A model generated the notes under the pieces. That model was not told the origin of the DNA and made no database searches. It saw only the letters and a list, made by a program, of their open reading frames with translations. Positions 13,063-20,971 of a stretch of 27,067 bases of DNA are shown one piece after another. Origin of the DNA: DASSUC01 sp035649895 (GTDB lineage Bacteria; Actinomycetota; Actinomycetes; Mycobacteriales; Micromonosporaceae); the NCBI GenBank assembly GCA_035649895.1, contig DASRIS010000017.1:1-27067 (forward strand), written 5' to 3'. Numbering within the stretch: the first letter of the stretch is position 1; every line of letters begins with the position of its first letter. The position numbers were made by a program, and so were the translations under genes.

Positions 13063-14253
13063 TCAGGGTGACCGGTGCTGGGAGGGGTCGACTCTGGTCT
13101 GGTCGATCCCCGGGTAGTGCCCCGGCTGGTGTCCGTGGGGGCCGTACCCGGGAGCGGGGGAGCCGGGAGGGTAGCCCGGCGGGTTGGCTCCCGGACCGTA
13201 CCCAGGTCCGGGCGGCTGGCTGCCTTGGCCGTACCCGGGCGGGTTGCCACGCGGGTACCCGGGCGGCCGGCCGTGTCCAGGACCGGGCGGCGGGGGGCCG
13301 GGGGGATACCCGTGCCCGGAGCCGTACCCGGGGGCCGGCGCGGCCGGGCCGTATCCAGCGGGCGCGGGCGGGCCGTATCCAGGGGCGGGCGCGGGGCCGT
13401 ACCCCGGTGGGGTGGCTCCCGGGCCGTAGCGCGGGTCAGGGCCAGCGCTGTAGCCCGGTGGCCCTCCCGCATAGCCGGCCGGCTCCGTAATCCTGGGGAT
13501 GACCAGCGTCGAGTCCACGGTGGGCACGCTGGCCGCTGGCCCCGCGGCGGCCTCCCGGTGGCGGCGCAGCGCGAGCCAGGCGACCGTCACCCCGGCGCCG
13601 ACCAGCAGGAGGCCGAAGAGGTAGACCGGCCAGAGCAGGCCGCTGTCGTCATCGCTGGCCGGGCTGGCCGCTCCGGCCGTGTCGCCCGTCCCGGTCTCAG
13701 TTCCTTCCGTCGACGTAGCCTCCGACGGGACGTCCGACGGGCTGGGCGTCAGCTCGACCGGGCCGGCGCGTACGAGCGTGGTGGCGCCGCGCGAGATGCC
13801 CAGCACGCGCCGGGAGTCCGGCACGTACCCAGCCACGGTGACGATCGCCCGCCCGGCCGGGGACCCGTCCAGGAACCGCAGCTGGTAGCTCTGCTCGTGG
13901 CTCTCCTGCCGGCCCACCGAGAAGCCGCTCGGGTCACCGAAGCGGACCGTCCCCCGGCTGCCCGCGGCGACCAGGTCCTGGCCGTCGCGGCTCACCACCA
14001 CCTGCCCGGTCTCCAGCTCGCTCAGCCGGACGGTGATGACCAGGCGCATGAACGAGTACGCACGGTCATCGGAGTTGGCCACCCGGGCCTGGAAGGTGCC
14101 CGCCTCTCCGCCGATCTGCAGCTCTGCCGGCATGGCGCGGATCCGGAACTCCACCTCGGCGGCGTGCGCCGGACCCGCCGGGAGGAGCGCCGCAGCCAGC
14201 GCGCCGGCCAGGACGCCGAGCAGCGCACCGGTCCGAGCCGCTACGTGGGCCAT
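13063..14253 (-). CDS. Membrane-anchored exported protein with Pro-Gly-Tyr tail
   Basis: This 396-residue protein has an N-terminal signal peptide (MAHVAARTGALLGVLAGALA ending AHA), an extracytoplasmic beta-rich domain of about 130 residues (starts EVEFRIRAMPAELQ), a Ser/Thr/Glu-rich linker, a single membrane helix near residue 208 (WPVYLFGLLLVGAGVTVAWL), a basic stop-transfer sequence (RRHRE) and a cytoplasmic tail of about 150 residues made of GYGP/PGYG repeats. Such low-complexity tails occur on actinobacterial membrane proteins and may act as protein-interaction or condensate-prone segments. GGGAGA precedes the ATG by about 10 nt. It is divergent from the lipoprotein gene at 14461, and convergent with aac(2'). 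Function unknown. Confidence 0.85.
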   Translation of the reverse strand: MAHVAARTGALLGVLAGALAAALLPAGPAHAAEVEFRIRAMPAELQIGGEAGTFQARVANSDDRAYSFMRLVITVRLSELETGQVVVSRDGQDLVAAGSRGTVRFGDPSGFSVGRQESHEQSYQLRFLDGSPAGRAIVTVAGYVPDSRRVLGISRGATTLVRAGPVELTPSPSDVPSEATSTEGTETGTGDTAGAASPASDDDSGLLWPVYLFGLLLVGAGVTVAWLALRRHREAAAGPAASVPTVDSTLVIPRITEPAGYAGGPPGYSAGPDPRYGPGATPPGYGPAPAPGYGPPAPAGYGPAAPAPGYGSGHGYPPGPPPPGPGHGRPPGYPRGNPPGYGQGSQPPGPGYGPGANPPGYPPGSPAPGYGPHGHQPGHYPGIDQTRVDPSQHRSP

Positions 14254-14320
14254 CTCGCACACTTCTCCCATCAGCGGGTAAGAGCAGGTCTCAGCCACGC
14301 TAGGTTACGCCGACCGCCGG

Positions 14321-14395
14321 TGGCAGGTGGGGTGGCCGGAGCGAGCGGCGGGTGGGGCGGTCGGAGCCGGTGGCGGGTGGGGCGGTCGGAGCCGG
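14321..14395. repeat. Three tandem 25-bp repeats
   Basis: Three copies of a 25-bp GC-rich unit occur in the intergenic region between the divergent genes at 14253 and 14461: 14321-14345 (diverged), 14346-14370 and 14371-14395 (nearly identical, core GGGTGGGGCGGTCGGAG). Its G-rich strand could fold into unusual structures. It is not part of a gene. Confidence 0.8.
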
Positions 14396-14460
14396 AGCCG
14401 GCGGCATGCGCCTGGAGCGGGTCGGCGACGCGGGGCCGGAACGGTCGTACGCTGACCGGC

Positions 14461-14985
14461 ATGCGTACGCCGCGCAGGCTGCTCACCGTACTCCTCGTGG
14501 GTCTGCTCCTGGGTGCCTGCGGCGGCGGGCCGACGCCCGGGGTCTGGGCCGCGACGGTGTGCCAGGCCCTTGGCCCGTGGCGCAGCGACATCGCGTCGCT
14601 GACCGCGCGGGCGCAGCAGCAGATGGCGGCAGCGACCACGCCGGCCCAGGCGAGGGAGAACATGCTGCGCCTGCTGGAGGGTGCACAGCAGGCGACCGAG
14701 ACGGCCCGGTCCAGGGTCGAGGCGGCCGGCGTGCCGGATGTGGACGGCGGCTCCGCGGTCGCGCAGGAGTTCCAGCACGCGCTCGCCGCCATGCGGGACG
14801 CCTACGCCCGGGCCCGGACGGCGGTGGACGTGCTCGCCACCGGCGACGCCGACGCGTTCTACGACGGTGTGGAGGCCGCCATGGCCACGCTGACCGAGGA
14901 GTACGGCCGCGGCGCGCTGGACACTACGAAGATCTCGTCGACTGAGCTGCGGCGGGCCTTCGACGAGGTGCCGGAGTGCCGGTGA
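14461..14985 (+). CDS. Putative lipoprotein, helical
   Basis: This 174-residue exported lipoprotein begins MRTPRRLLTVLLVGLLLGAC with a lipobox (LLGAC) whose cysteine at residue 20 would be lipid-modified. The mature part is alanine-rich and helical (ARAQQQMAAATTPAQAREN, then repeated AxxEF/AxxA patterns) with cysteines near residues 34 and 173 that could form a disulfide. It has no catalytic motif. Its stop overlaps the next start by 10 nt, so it is likely co-transcribed with the hypothetical gene and positioned to be read towards topA. Confidence 0.85.
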   Translation: MRTPRRLLTVLLVGLLLGACGGGPTPGVWAATVCQALGPWRSDIASLTARAQQQMAAATTPAQARENMLRLLEGAQQATETARSRVEAAGVPDVDGGSAVAQEFQHALAAMRDAYARARTAVDVLATGDADAFYDGVEAAMATLTEEYGRGALDTTKISSTELRRAFDEVPECR

Positions 14986-15584
14986 CCCGCCAGCTGTCGC
15001 TGCTCGGGGTCGAGGCGGCCGACCCGGCACCGGGTGACCTGGAGGGGCTGCTCGCCGGGCCCGGTCAGGTGGTCCGGATGGGCGGGACGGCGCGGGTCTC
15101 GGTAGTGGTGGACGCGGCCTGGCGGGTGCACGTGCTCACCGAGGAGCTGGCCGCCCGTGGGCTGGCCACCAGCTGGGTTCCCACGGTCGACGACCACTTC
15201 GGTGTGCGGTCGGCGTACTCCTCGCTGCTGGCGCCGATGGCCGTCGCCTGGCTGCGCGGGGCGGTGAAGCTGCCGCCACCGGGCTTCGCGCTGGACGGGC
15301 GCAGGCTGCGGCTGTGGGTGGCCGCGGCTGGTGCGCCGGATGAGACCACCGGTTTCGTGCTCCGGCTCGGCGCCAGCGACGAGCCGTGCTGGCCGCCGGT
15401 GGGGGCCGCGCTGGCCGCCATCGGGCTGACCTCGGCGCTGCTGTCGCCGCGCGGGGGCGGACCCGCCTACCGGATCGAGGGGCGGCGGCGGCTGGCCCGC
15501 CTGGCTGAGCTGGTCGGCGAGGCACCCGCGCTGGCCCCGCCGGGTAGCTGGCCGACCTACCCCGGCTCGGCGCGCCGCCGCTGA
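14976..15584 (+). CDS. Conserved-type hypothetical protein upstream of topA
   Basis: This is a 202-residue cytoplasmic protein starting with GTG (MPVTRQLSLLGVEAADPAPG). It has an N-terminal region VVRMGGTARVSVVVDAAWRVHV, a central SAYSSLLAPMAVAWLRGAVKLPPPGF and a basic C-terminal end (GSARRR). I recognise no family function; position directly upstream of topA suggests a conserved neighbourhood. The start overlaps the lipoprotein end by 10 nt, which argues for coupling. Confidence 0.8.
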   Translation: MPVTRQLSLLGVEAADPAPGDLEGLLAGPGQVVRMGGTARVSVVVDAAWRVHVLTEELAARGLATSWVPTVDDHFGVRSAYSSLLAPMAVAWLRGAVKLPPPGFALDGRRLRLWVAAAGAPDETTGFVLRLGASDEPCWPPVGAALAAIGLTSALLSPRGGGPAYRIEGRRRLARLAELVGEAPALAPPGSWPTYPGSARRR

Positions 15585-15610
15585 CCGGCACCCGTTCTGT
15601 CCGGCAGGCG

Positions 15611-15650
15611 CCGCGGGTCCCCGCGGTAGACGCCGGCGGGTCCCCGCGGC
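15611..15650. terminator. Paired GC hairpins after the hypothetical gene
   Basis: CCGCGGGTCCCCGCGG (15611-15626) is a 7-bp stem with a 2-nt turn, and the sequence GCGGGTCCCCGCGG recurs at 15637-15650. Together they form two consecutive hairpins 27-66 nt past the stop. They may end the 14461-15584 unit; there is no U-tract. Confidence 0.5.
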
Positions 15651-15685
15651 ACGCCGTTCATCAGGCATTCTGTACGGCGCGTCGT

Positions 15686-15707
15686 AACGGTCACATGAAC
15701 CACCGTT
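15686..15707. promoter_or_regulatory. Inverted repeat in the topA upstream region
   Basis: AACGGT (15686-15691) and ACCGTT (15702-15707) form an inverted repeat with a 10-nt spacer, followed at once by TTGAC and a GTACCGT stretch. It lies about 120 nt before the topA start. It is a plausible control element for topA (supercoiling-sensitive in other bacteria), but no factor can be named. Confidence 0.35.
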
Positions 15708-15825
15708 GACGATGGGTGTACCGTGGCGCCGTCCGGCGTGCCGTCGCGCGACGCCTTGCTCGCTCACCGGCCCTTCGGACGCACCGCACCGTGAACAACC
15801 GCCGACGTACAGCACAGGGAGAGCC

Positions 15826-18777
15826 GTGCCGACCGCCAAGAGCAGGCGTCTGGTCATCGTCGAGTCTCCGGCGAAGGCCAGGACGATCTCGGGCTACCTG
15901 GGCCCGGGGTACGTCGTGGAGGCGAGCCTGGGCCACGTCCGTGACCTGCCTCGCAACGCCGCGGATGTGCCCGCCCGGTACAAGAAGGAGCCGTGGGCGC
16001 GGCTCGGCGTCGACGTGGACCGCGACTTCGCCGCGCTCTACGTGGTCAGCCCGGACCGGCGGCAGCAGATCGCCAAGCTCAGCAAGCTCGCCAAGGAGGT
16101 GGACGAGGTCTACCTCGCCACCGACGAGGACCGCGAGGGCGAGGCGATCGCCTGGCACCTGGTGGAGACGCTCAAGCCCAAGGTGCCGGTCCGGCGGATG
16201 GTGTTCCACGAGATCACCAAGCCGGCCATTGCCGCGGCGGTGGCCAACCCGCGCGAGATCGACCGGGACCTGGTCGACGCGCAGGAGGCGCGGCGGATCC
16301 TGGACCGCCTCTACGGCTACGAGGTCTCACCCGTGCTGTGGAAGAAGGTCATGCCGCGGCTGTCGGCCGGCCGGGTGCAGTCCGTGGCCACCCGCATCCT
16401 GGTGGAGCGGGAGCGGCAGCGGATGGCGTTCCACTCCGGGGACTACTGGGACATCACCGCCGTCCTCGCGGCGGTGGACGCCGCAGGCGGTCCCGGCGGA
16501 CCGGGCGGGCTCGGTGGACCGGGCGGGGCCGGGAGGTCAGCCGCTGACGGGCCGCGCAGCTTCTCCGCGACGCTCGTCGCGCTCGATGGCGACCGGGTCG
16601 CCACCGGCAAGGACTTCGACCCCGCCACCGGCCGGGTCCGGCCCGAGCTGGGCGTGGTCCACCTCGACGAGGGCGGGGCCAGGGGGCTGGCGGCCCGGCT
16701 GGAGGACCGGCCGTTCACGGTCACCCGGGTCGAGGAGAAGCCGTACCGGCGCCGGCCGTACCCACCGTTCATCACCTCGACCTTGCAGCAGGAGGCAGCC
16801 CGCAAGCTGCGCTTCTCCTCCGCGCAGACGATGCGCACCGCACAGCGGCTGTACGAGAACGGCTACATCACATATATGCGTACCGACTCGGTGAACCTCT
16901 CCGAGACGGCGCTGGCCGCCGCCCGTACCCAGATCGCGCACCTGTACGGCGACCGCAGCGTGCCGCCGCAGCCGCGCCGGTACACCAGCAAGGTGAAGAA
17001 CGCGCAGGAGGCGCACGAGGCGATCCGGCCGGCGGGGGACGTGTTCCGTACCCCGGGCGAGGTGGCCAAGGAGCTCTCCGTCGAGGAGCTGCGCCTCTAC
17101 GAGCTGATCTGGCGGCGTACCGTCGCCTCGCAGATGACCGACGCGGTCGGCTCGTCGGTGTCGGTGCGGATCCGGGCGGTCTCCACGGCGAACGAGGAGG
17201 CCGACTTCGGCGCCACCGGCAAGACGATCACCGACCCTGGCTTCCTGCGGGCCTACGTCGAGTCCTCCGACGACGAGGACGCCGAGGCCGAGGACGCCGA
17301 GCGGCGCCTGCCGCCGCTGGCCCAGGGGCAGCGCTGCGCGGCCGAGTCGCTGGAGGCGGTCGGGCACACCACCCAGGCGCCGGCCCGCTACACCGAAGCC
17401 TCGCTGGTCAAGGCCCTGGAGGAGCGCGGGATCGGCCGGCCTTCGACGTACGCCTCGATCATGGGCACGATCCAGGACCGGGGGTACGTGTTCAAGCGCG
17501 GCCAGGCGCTCATCCCCTCGTTCCTGGCGTTCGCGGTCGTCAGCCTGCTCGAGCAGTACTTCCCCCGGCTGGTCGACTACGGCTTCACCGCGGCCATGGA
17601 GGACGAGCTGGACGAGATCGCCTCCGGCGACGCGGCGGCAGTGGACTTCCTGCGCTCGTTCTACTTCGGGCGGGCCGACGGCGCGCCCGGCGGCGACCGG
17701 GCGGTCTCCCAGTCCGGTGGGCTCAAGCGGATGGTCACCGAGCAGCTCGGCGAGATCGACGCCCGCGGCGTCAACTCGATCCCGCTGTTCCGCGACGACT
17801 CCGGCCGCCAGGTCGTGGTCCGGGTCGGCCGGTACGGGCCGTACCTGCAACGGACCGGGCCAGGCGAGGAGCCGGGGCTGGACGGGTCAGGCCAGCCGGA
17901 CGGGTCTGCCGCGGCAGATAGGCCCGGTTCGCCGGATGGGTCGGGTTCGCCGGACGGCGGCGCCGGGGACGACCGGGTGACCCTGCCGGAGGGCACGGCC
18001 CCGGACGAGCTGACCCCGGAGAAGGTCGAGGAGCTCTTCCTCACCGGCAGCGGGGAGCGCAAGCTCGGCGAGCACCCCGAGACCGGTGAGCCGGTGGTGC
18101 TCAAGTCCGGCCGGTACGGCCCGTACGTGTCCACCGGTGACCGCAACGCGTCCCTGCTGCGGTCGCAGTCGCCGGACTCGCTGACGCTCGCCGACGCGCT
18201 GCGCCTGCTCTCCCTGCCCAGGACCGTGGGCACCGCCCCGGACGGCGAGGAGGTGCTCGCCGCCTCCGGCCGGTACGGCCCGTACGTGAAGAAGGGCGAC
18301 GAGTTCCGCTCGCTGGAGAGCGAGGAGCAGATCTTCACGGTCGGCCTGGACGACGCGCTCGCCCTGCTCGCGGCGCCGAAGACGCGGGGGCGGCGGGTGG
18401 CCGCGGCGCCACTGCGGGAGCTGGGCACCGACCCGCTCACGGAGCGGCCGCTGGTGGTCAAGGACGGCCGGTTCGGGCCGTACGTGACCGACGGCGAGAC
18501 CAACGCGTCGCTGCGCCGCGGCATGACCGTCGAGGGGCTCAGCGTCGAGCAGGCGAGCGAGATGCTGGCCGAGAAGCGGGCCAAGGGCCCGGCGGCACCG
18601 CGCAAGCGGGCGACCCCGGCGAAGAAGGCTACGGCGGCGAAGAAGACGACGGCTGCGGCCAAGAAGACCGCGACGACGAAGAAGACCGCGGGCGCGGCGA
18701 AGAAGACCAGCCCGACCACGGCGAAGAAGGCGGCGCCGAAGAAAGTGTCGGGAAAGGCCGCCGCCGAGCCGGACTGA
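15826..18777 (+). CDS. topA: DNA topoisomerase I
   Basis: This 983-residue type IA topoisomerase relaxes negative supercoils through a 5'-phosphotyrosyl link. It starts at GTG 15826 with GGGAGAG just upstream (VPTAKSRRLVIVESPAKART). The TOPRIM domain has VESPAK and DEDREGEAIAWH near residue 100 (acidic metal-binding residues); the active-site tyrosine is Tyr350 in YMRTDSVNLS. The C-terminal part has four topo C-terminal repeats (GRYGPYLQ, GRYGPYVS, GRYGPYVKKGDE, GRFGPYVTDG) and a tail of lysine/alanine repeats (AKKTTAAAKKT) typical of actinobacterial TopA. Two Gly/Pro-rich insertions (near residues 222-243 and 687-720) are expansions relative to most homologues. The open frame extends upstream to 15706 without homology. 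Confidence 0.98.
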   Translation: MPTAKSRRLVIVESPAKARTISGYLGPGYVVEASLGHVRDLPRNAADVPARYKKEPWARLGVDVDRDFAALYVVSPDRRQQIAKLSKLAKEVDEVYLATDEDREGEAIAWHLVETLKPKVPVRRMVFHEITKPAIAAAVANPREIDRDLVDAQEARRILDRLYGYEVSPVLWKKVMPRLSAGRVQSVATRILVERERQRMAFHSGDYWDITAVLAAVDAAGGPGGPGGLGGPGGAGRSAADGPRSFSATLVALDGDRVATGKDFDPATGRVRPELGVVHLDEGGARGLAARLEDRPFTVTRVEEKPYRRRPYPPFITSTLQQEAARKLRFSSAQTMRTAQRLYENGYITYMRTDSVNLSETALAAARTQIAHLYGDRSVPPQPRRYTSKVKNAQEAHEAIRPAGDVFRTPGEVAKELSVEELRLYELIWRRTVASQMTDAVGSSVSVRIRAVSTANEEADFGATGKTITDPGFLRAYVESSDDEDAEAEDAERRLPPLAQGQRCAAESLEAVGHTTQAPARYTEASLVKALEERGIGRPSTYASIMGTIQDRGYVFKRGQALIPSFLAFAVVSLLEQYFPRLVDYGFTAAMEDELDEIASGDAAAVDFLRSFYFGRADGAPGGDRAVSQSGGLKRMVTEQLGEIDARGVNSIPLFRDDSGRQVVVRVGRYGPYLQRTGPGEEPGLDGSGQPDGSAAADRPGSPDGSGSPDGGAGDDRVTLPEGTAPDELTPEKVEELFLTGSGERKLGEHPETGEPVVLKSGRYGPYVSTGDRNASLLRSQSPDSLTLADALRLLSLPRTVGTAPDGEEVLAASGRYGPYVKKGDEFRSLESEEQIFTVGLDDALALLAAPKTRGRRVAAAPLRELGTDPLTERPLVVKDGRFGPYVTDGETNASLRRGMTVEGLSVEQASEMLAEKRAKGPAAPRKRATPAKKATAAKKTTAAAKKTATTKKTAGAAKKTSPTTAKKAAPKKVSGKAAAEPD

Positions 18778-18865
18778 GCTCACGGCCGGGCCGGGGCGTG
18801 GTACAGCCGGGCCAGGTAGCCCGACCGCACAACCCTGTCTGGCCGGCCCCCTAGGACCCGGCGCT

Positions 18866-19516
18866 CTAGGACAGGGCCCGGGCGACGGCCTCGGCCGCCT
18901 CGGCCACCCGTGGCCCAACCGCGTCCACGTCGAACGGGGCCAGCGCCACCACGCCCACGCTCGCCTCCAGCGTGTCCAGCCCGGGCACCGGAGCCGCCAC
19001 GCCGTACGCGCCGGGTTGCAGCTCGCCGGCTGTTGAGACGTACCCGGTGGCGCCCCGCCGGCCGGCGAGGATGGCCCGCCCGGCGGCGCCGCGCTCCAGC
19101 GGGTGCCGCGAGCCGGTCCGGTACGCGACGTGGAGCTGGGTCCAGCTCGGCTCGACCACGGCGAGCGCCACCGCCTCGCCGCCGTCGGCGATGGTCAGGT
19201 GCGCGGTGGCGCCGACCTGCTCGGCGAGGCGCCGCAGGGCGGGCAGCGCGGCGTCGGCGAGCAGGGGCTGGGCGCGGCGGGCCAGGTGCAGCACGCCGGC
19301 GCCGAGGCGCAGCCGGCCGGCCAGGTCCCGGCGGATCATGCCGTGCTCGCAGAGCGTGCTGGCGAGCCGGTAGACCACCGCCCGGCCGACCGAGAGCCGG
19401 GCCGCCGCCTCGGTCACCGTCAGCCCGCCCGGCGTCTCGGCCACCAGCCGTAGCAGGCGCAGGCCCCGGTCCAGGGTCTGCGCGGTCTCCGTCCGCCCGC
19501 CGCCGTGGTCGGCCAC
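18866..19516 (-). CDS. IclR-family transcriptional regulator
   Basis: This 216-residue regulator has an N-terminal winged helix-turn-helix at about residues 14-65 (LDRGLRLLRLVAE...LTVTEAAARLSVGRAVVYRL) and an effector-binding domain (HLTIADGGEAVALAVVEPSW ... HPLERGAAGRAILAG). It is a little shorter than the usual 250 residues. The frame continues upstream to 20332, but that part overlaps cysS. I chose the GTG at 19516 (VADHGGGRTETAQTLDRG) because the domain begins there; no good Shine-Dalgarno is visible. It is divergent from cysS with only 33 bp between, and convergent with topA. The ligand is unknown. Confidence 0.88.
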   Translation of the reverse strand: MADHGGGRTETAQTLDRGLRLLRLVAETPGGLTVTEAAARLSVGRAVVYRLASTLCEHGMIRRDLAGRLRLGAGVLHLARRAQPLLADAALPALRRLAEQVGATAHLTIADGGEAVALAVVEPSWTQLHVAYRTGSRHPLERGAAGRAILAGRRGATGYVSTAGELQPGAYGVAAPVPGLDTLEASVGVVALAPFDVDAVGPRVAEAAEAVARALS

Positions 19517-19549
19517 GCCCGCGAGCGTACGGCCGGATACCCTTGCCGG

Positions 19550-20971
19550 GTGAGCCTGCGGCTGTACGACACGGCGACCCGGTCGGTGCGGGACTTCGTC
19601 CCCAAGACACCTGGTCAGGCCGGCGTCTACCTGTGTGGCCTCACCGTGCAGTCCCCCCCGCACATCGGGCACCTGCGCTCCGGCGTCAACTACGACGTGC
19701 TGCGGCGCTGGTTGGCGCACTCGGGCCTGGACGTGACGTTCATCCGCAACATCACCGACATCGACGACAAGGTGCTCGCCAAGGCGGTGACGACCGGCCG
19801 GCCGTACTGGTCGGTCGCGTACGCCAACGAGCGGCTGCTCTGCGCGGCGTACGACGCCCTGGGCGTGCTGGCGCCGACGTACGAGCCCCGGGCCACCGGC
19901 CACGTCCCGCAGATGCACGAGCTGATCGGCGCGCTGGTCGAGGAGGGCCACGCCTACCCGGCCGATGACACCTCCGGCGACGTCTACTTCGACGTGAAGT
20001 CGTACGCCGACTATGGCGCGCTCTCCGGGCAGCGGCCCGAGGCGATGCAGCCCGCCGACGACGGCCCGGAGCGGGCCAAGCGGGACCCGCGTGACTTCGC
20101 CCTGTGGAAGGGCGAGAAGCCGGGTGAGCCGGCGGACGCGTACTGGCCGTCGCCTTGGGGCCGGGGCCGGCCTGGCTGGCATATCGAGTGCTCGGCGATG
20201 TGCTGGCGCTACCTCGGCGCCGAGTTCGACATCCACGGCGGCGGGCTGGACCTGGTCTTCCCGCACCACGAGAACGAGGTCGCCCAGTCCCGGGCGGCCG
20301 GCCTGCCGTTCGCCCGCTACTGGGTGCACCACGCGCTGCTCAACTTCGGCGACACCAAGATGAGCAAGTCCCTGGGCAACGTGGTCGGCCTCGACGAGGT
20401 CGTCGCGCTCGGCGTCCGGCCGGTGGAGCTGCGCTACTACCTGTCAGTGCCGCACTACCGCTCCGGCATCGACTACTCGCCCGAGTCGCTGCGCGAGGCG
20501 GCTGCGGCGTACCAGCGGATCGAGGGTTTTGTGCAGCGCGCCACCGAGCGGCTCGGCCGGGCGGAGGGTGACCGGCCAGGCCCGCTCTGCGCCGACTTCG
20601 TCGCGGCCATGGACGACGACCTGAACACCTCCCGCGCGCTGGCGAGCGTGCATGACGTGGTCCGCGACGGCAACACCGCGCTAGCGGGCGGCGACGACGC
20701 CACCGCGCGGGGAGCGCTCACCAGCGTGCGGGCGATGCTCGAGGCTCTCGGGCTGGACCCGTCAGCTCCACAGTGGAGCAGTAGGGACCGTGGCGACCTG
20801 CGAGGGGTGGTGGACGCGCTGGTGGAGCTGGCCCTCGAGCAGCGGGCACAGGCCCGCGCCCGCCGGGACTGGGCCGCCGCGGACGCGGTACGGGACCAGC
20901 TCAGGCAGGCCGGTGTCGTGGTCGAGGACACCGCCCAGGGTCCACGGTGGACGGTGAGCGATGGCCGGTAA
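19550..20971 (+). CDS. cysS: Cysteinyl-tRNA synthetase
   Basis: This 473-residue class I aminoacyl-tRNA synthetase charges tRNA-Cys. It has the HIGH-type motif PPHIGHLRSG near residue 36, the zinc-site cysteine in CGLTVQ, ECSAMCWRY, HHENEVAQS (zinc/amino acid binding), and KMSKSLGN near residue 270. The start is GTG 19550 (VSLRLYDTATRSVRDFVP), the usual N-terminus. Length is normal for the family. It overlaps rlmB by 11 nt, the common actinobacterial cysS-rlmB arrangement. Note that the array at the other end of the window carries a tRNA-Cys. Confidence 0.98.
   Translation: MSLRLYDTATRSVRDFVPKTPGQAGVYLCGLTVQSPPHIGHLRSGVNYDVLRRWLAHSGLDVTFIRNITDIDDKVLAKAVTTGRPYWSVAYANERLLCAAYDALGVLAPTYEPRATGHVPQMHELIGALVEEGHAYPADDTSGDVYFDVKSYADYGALSGQRPEAMQPADDGPERAKRDPRDFALWKGEKPGEPADAYWPSPWGRGRPGWHIECSAMCWRYLGAEFDIHGGGLDLVFPHHENEVAQSRAAGLPFARYWVHHALLNFGDTKMSKSLGNVVGLDEVVALGVRPVELRYYLSVPHYRSGIDYSPESLREAAAAYQRIEGFVQRATERLGRAEGDRPGPLCADFVAAMDDDLNTSRALASVHDVVRDGNTALAGGDDATARGALTSVRAMLEALGLDPSAPQWSSRDRGDLRGVVDALVELALEQRAQARARRDWAAADAVRDQLRQAGVVVEDTAQGPRWTVSDGR

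Noticed and set aside
13075..14460. Long + strand frame running into the lipoprotein gene
   Set aside because: It is the complement of the Pro-Gly-Tyr protein; the lipoprotein begins at the ATG at 14461 with a clear signal peptide.
19517..20332. Minus-strand extension of the IclR-type frame
   Set aside because: It is the shadow of cysS; IclR homology begins at about 19500.
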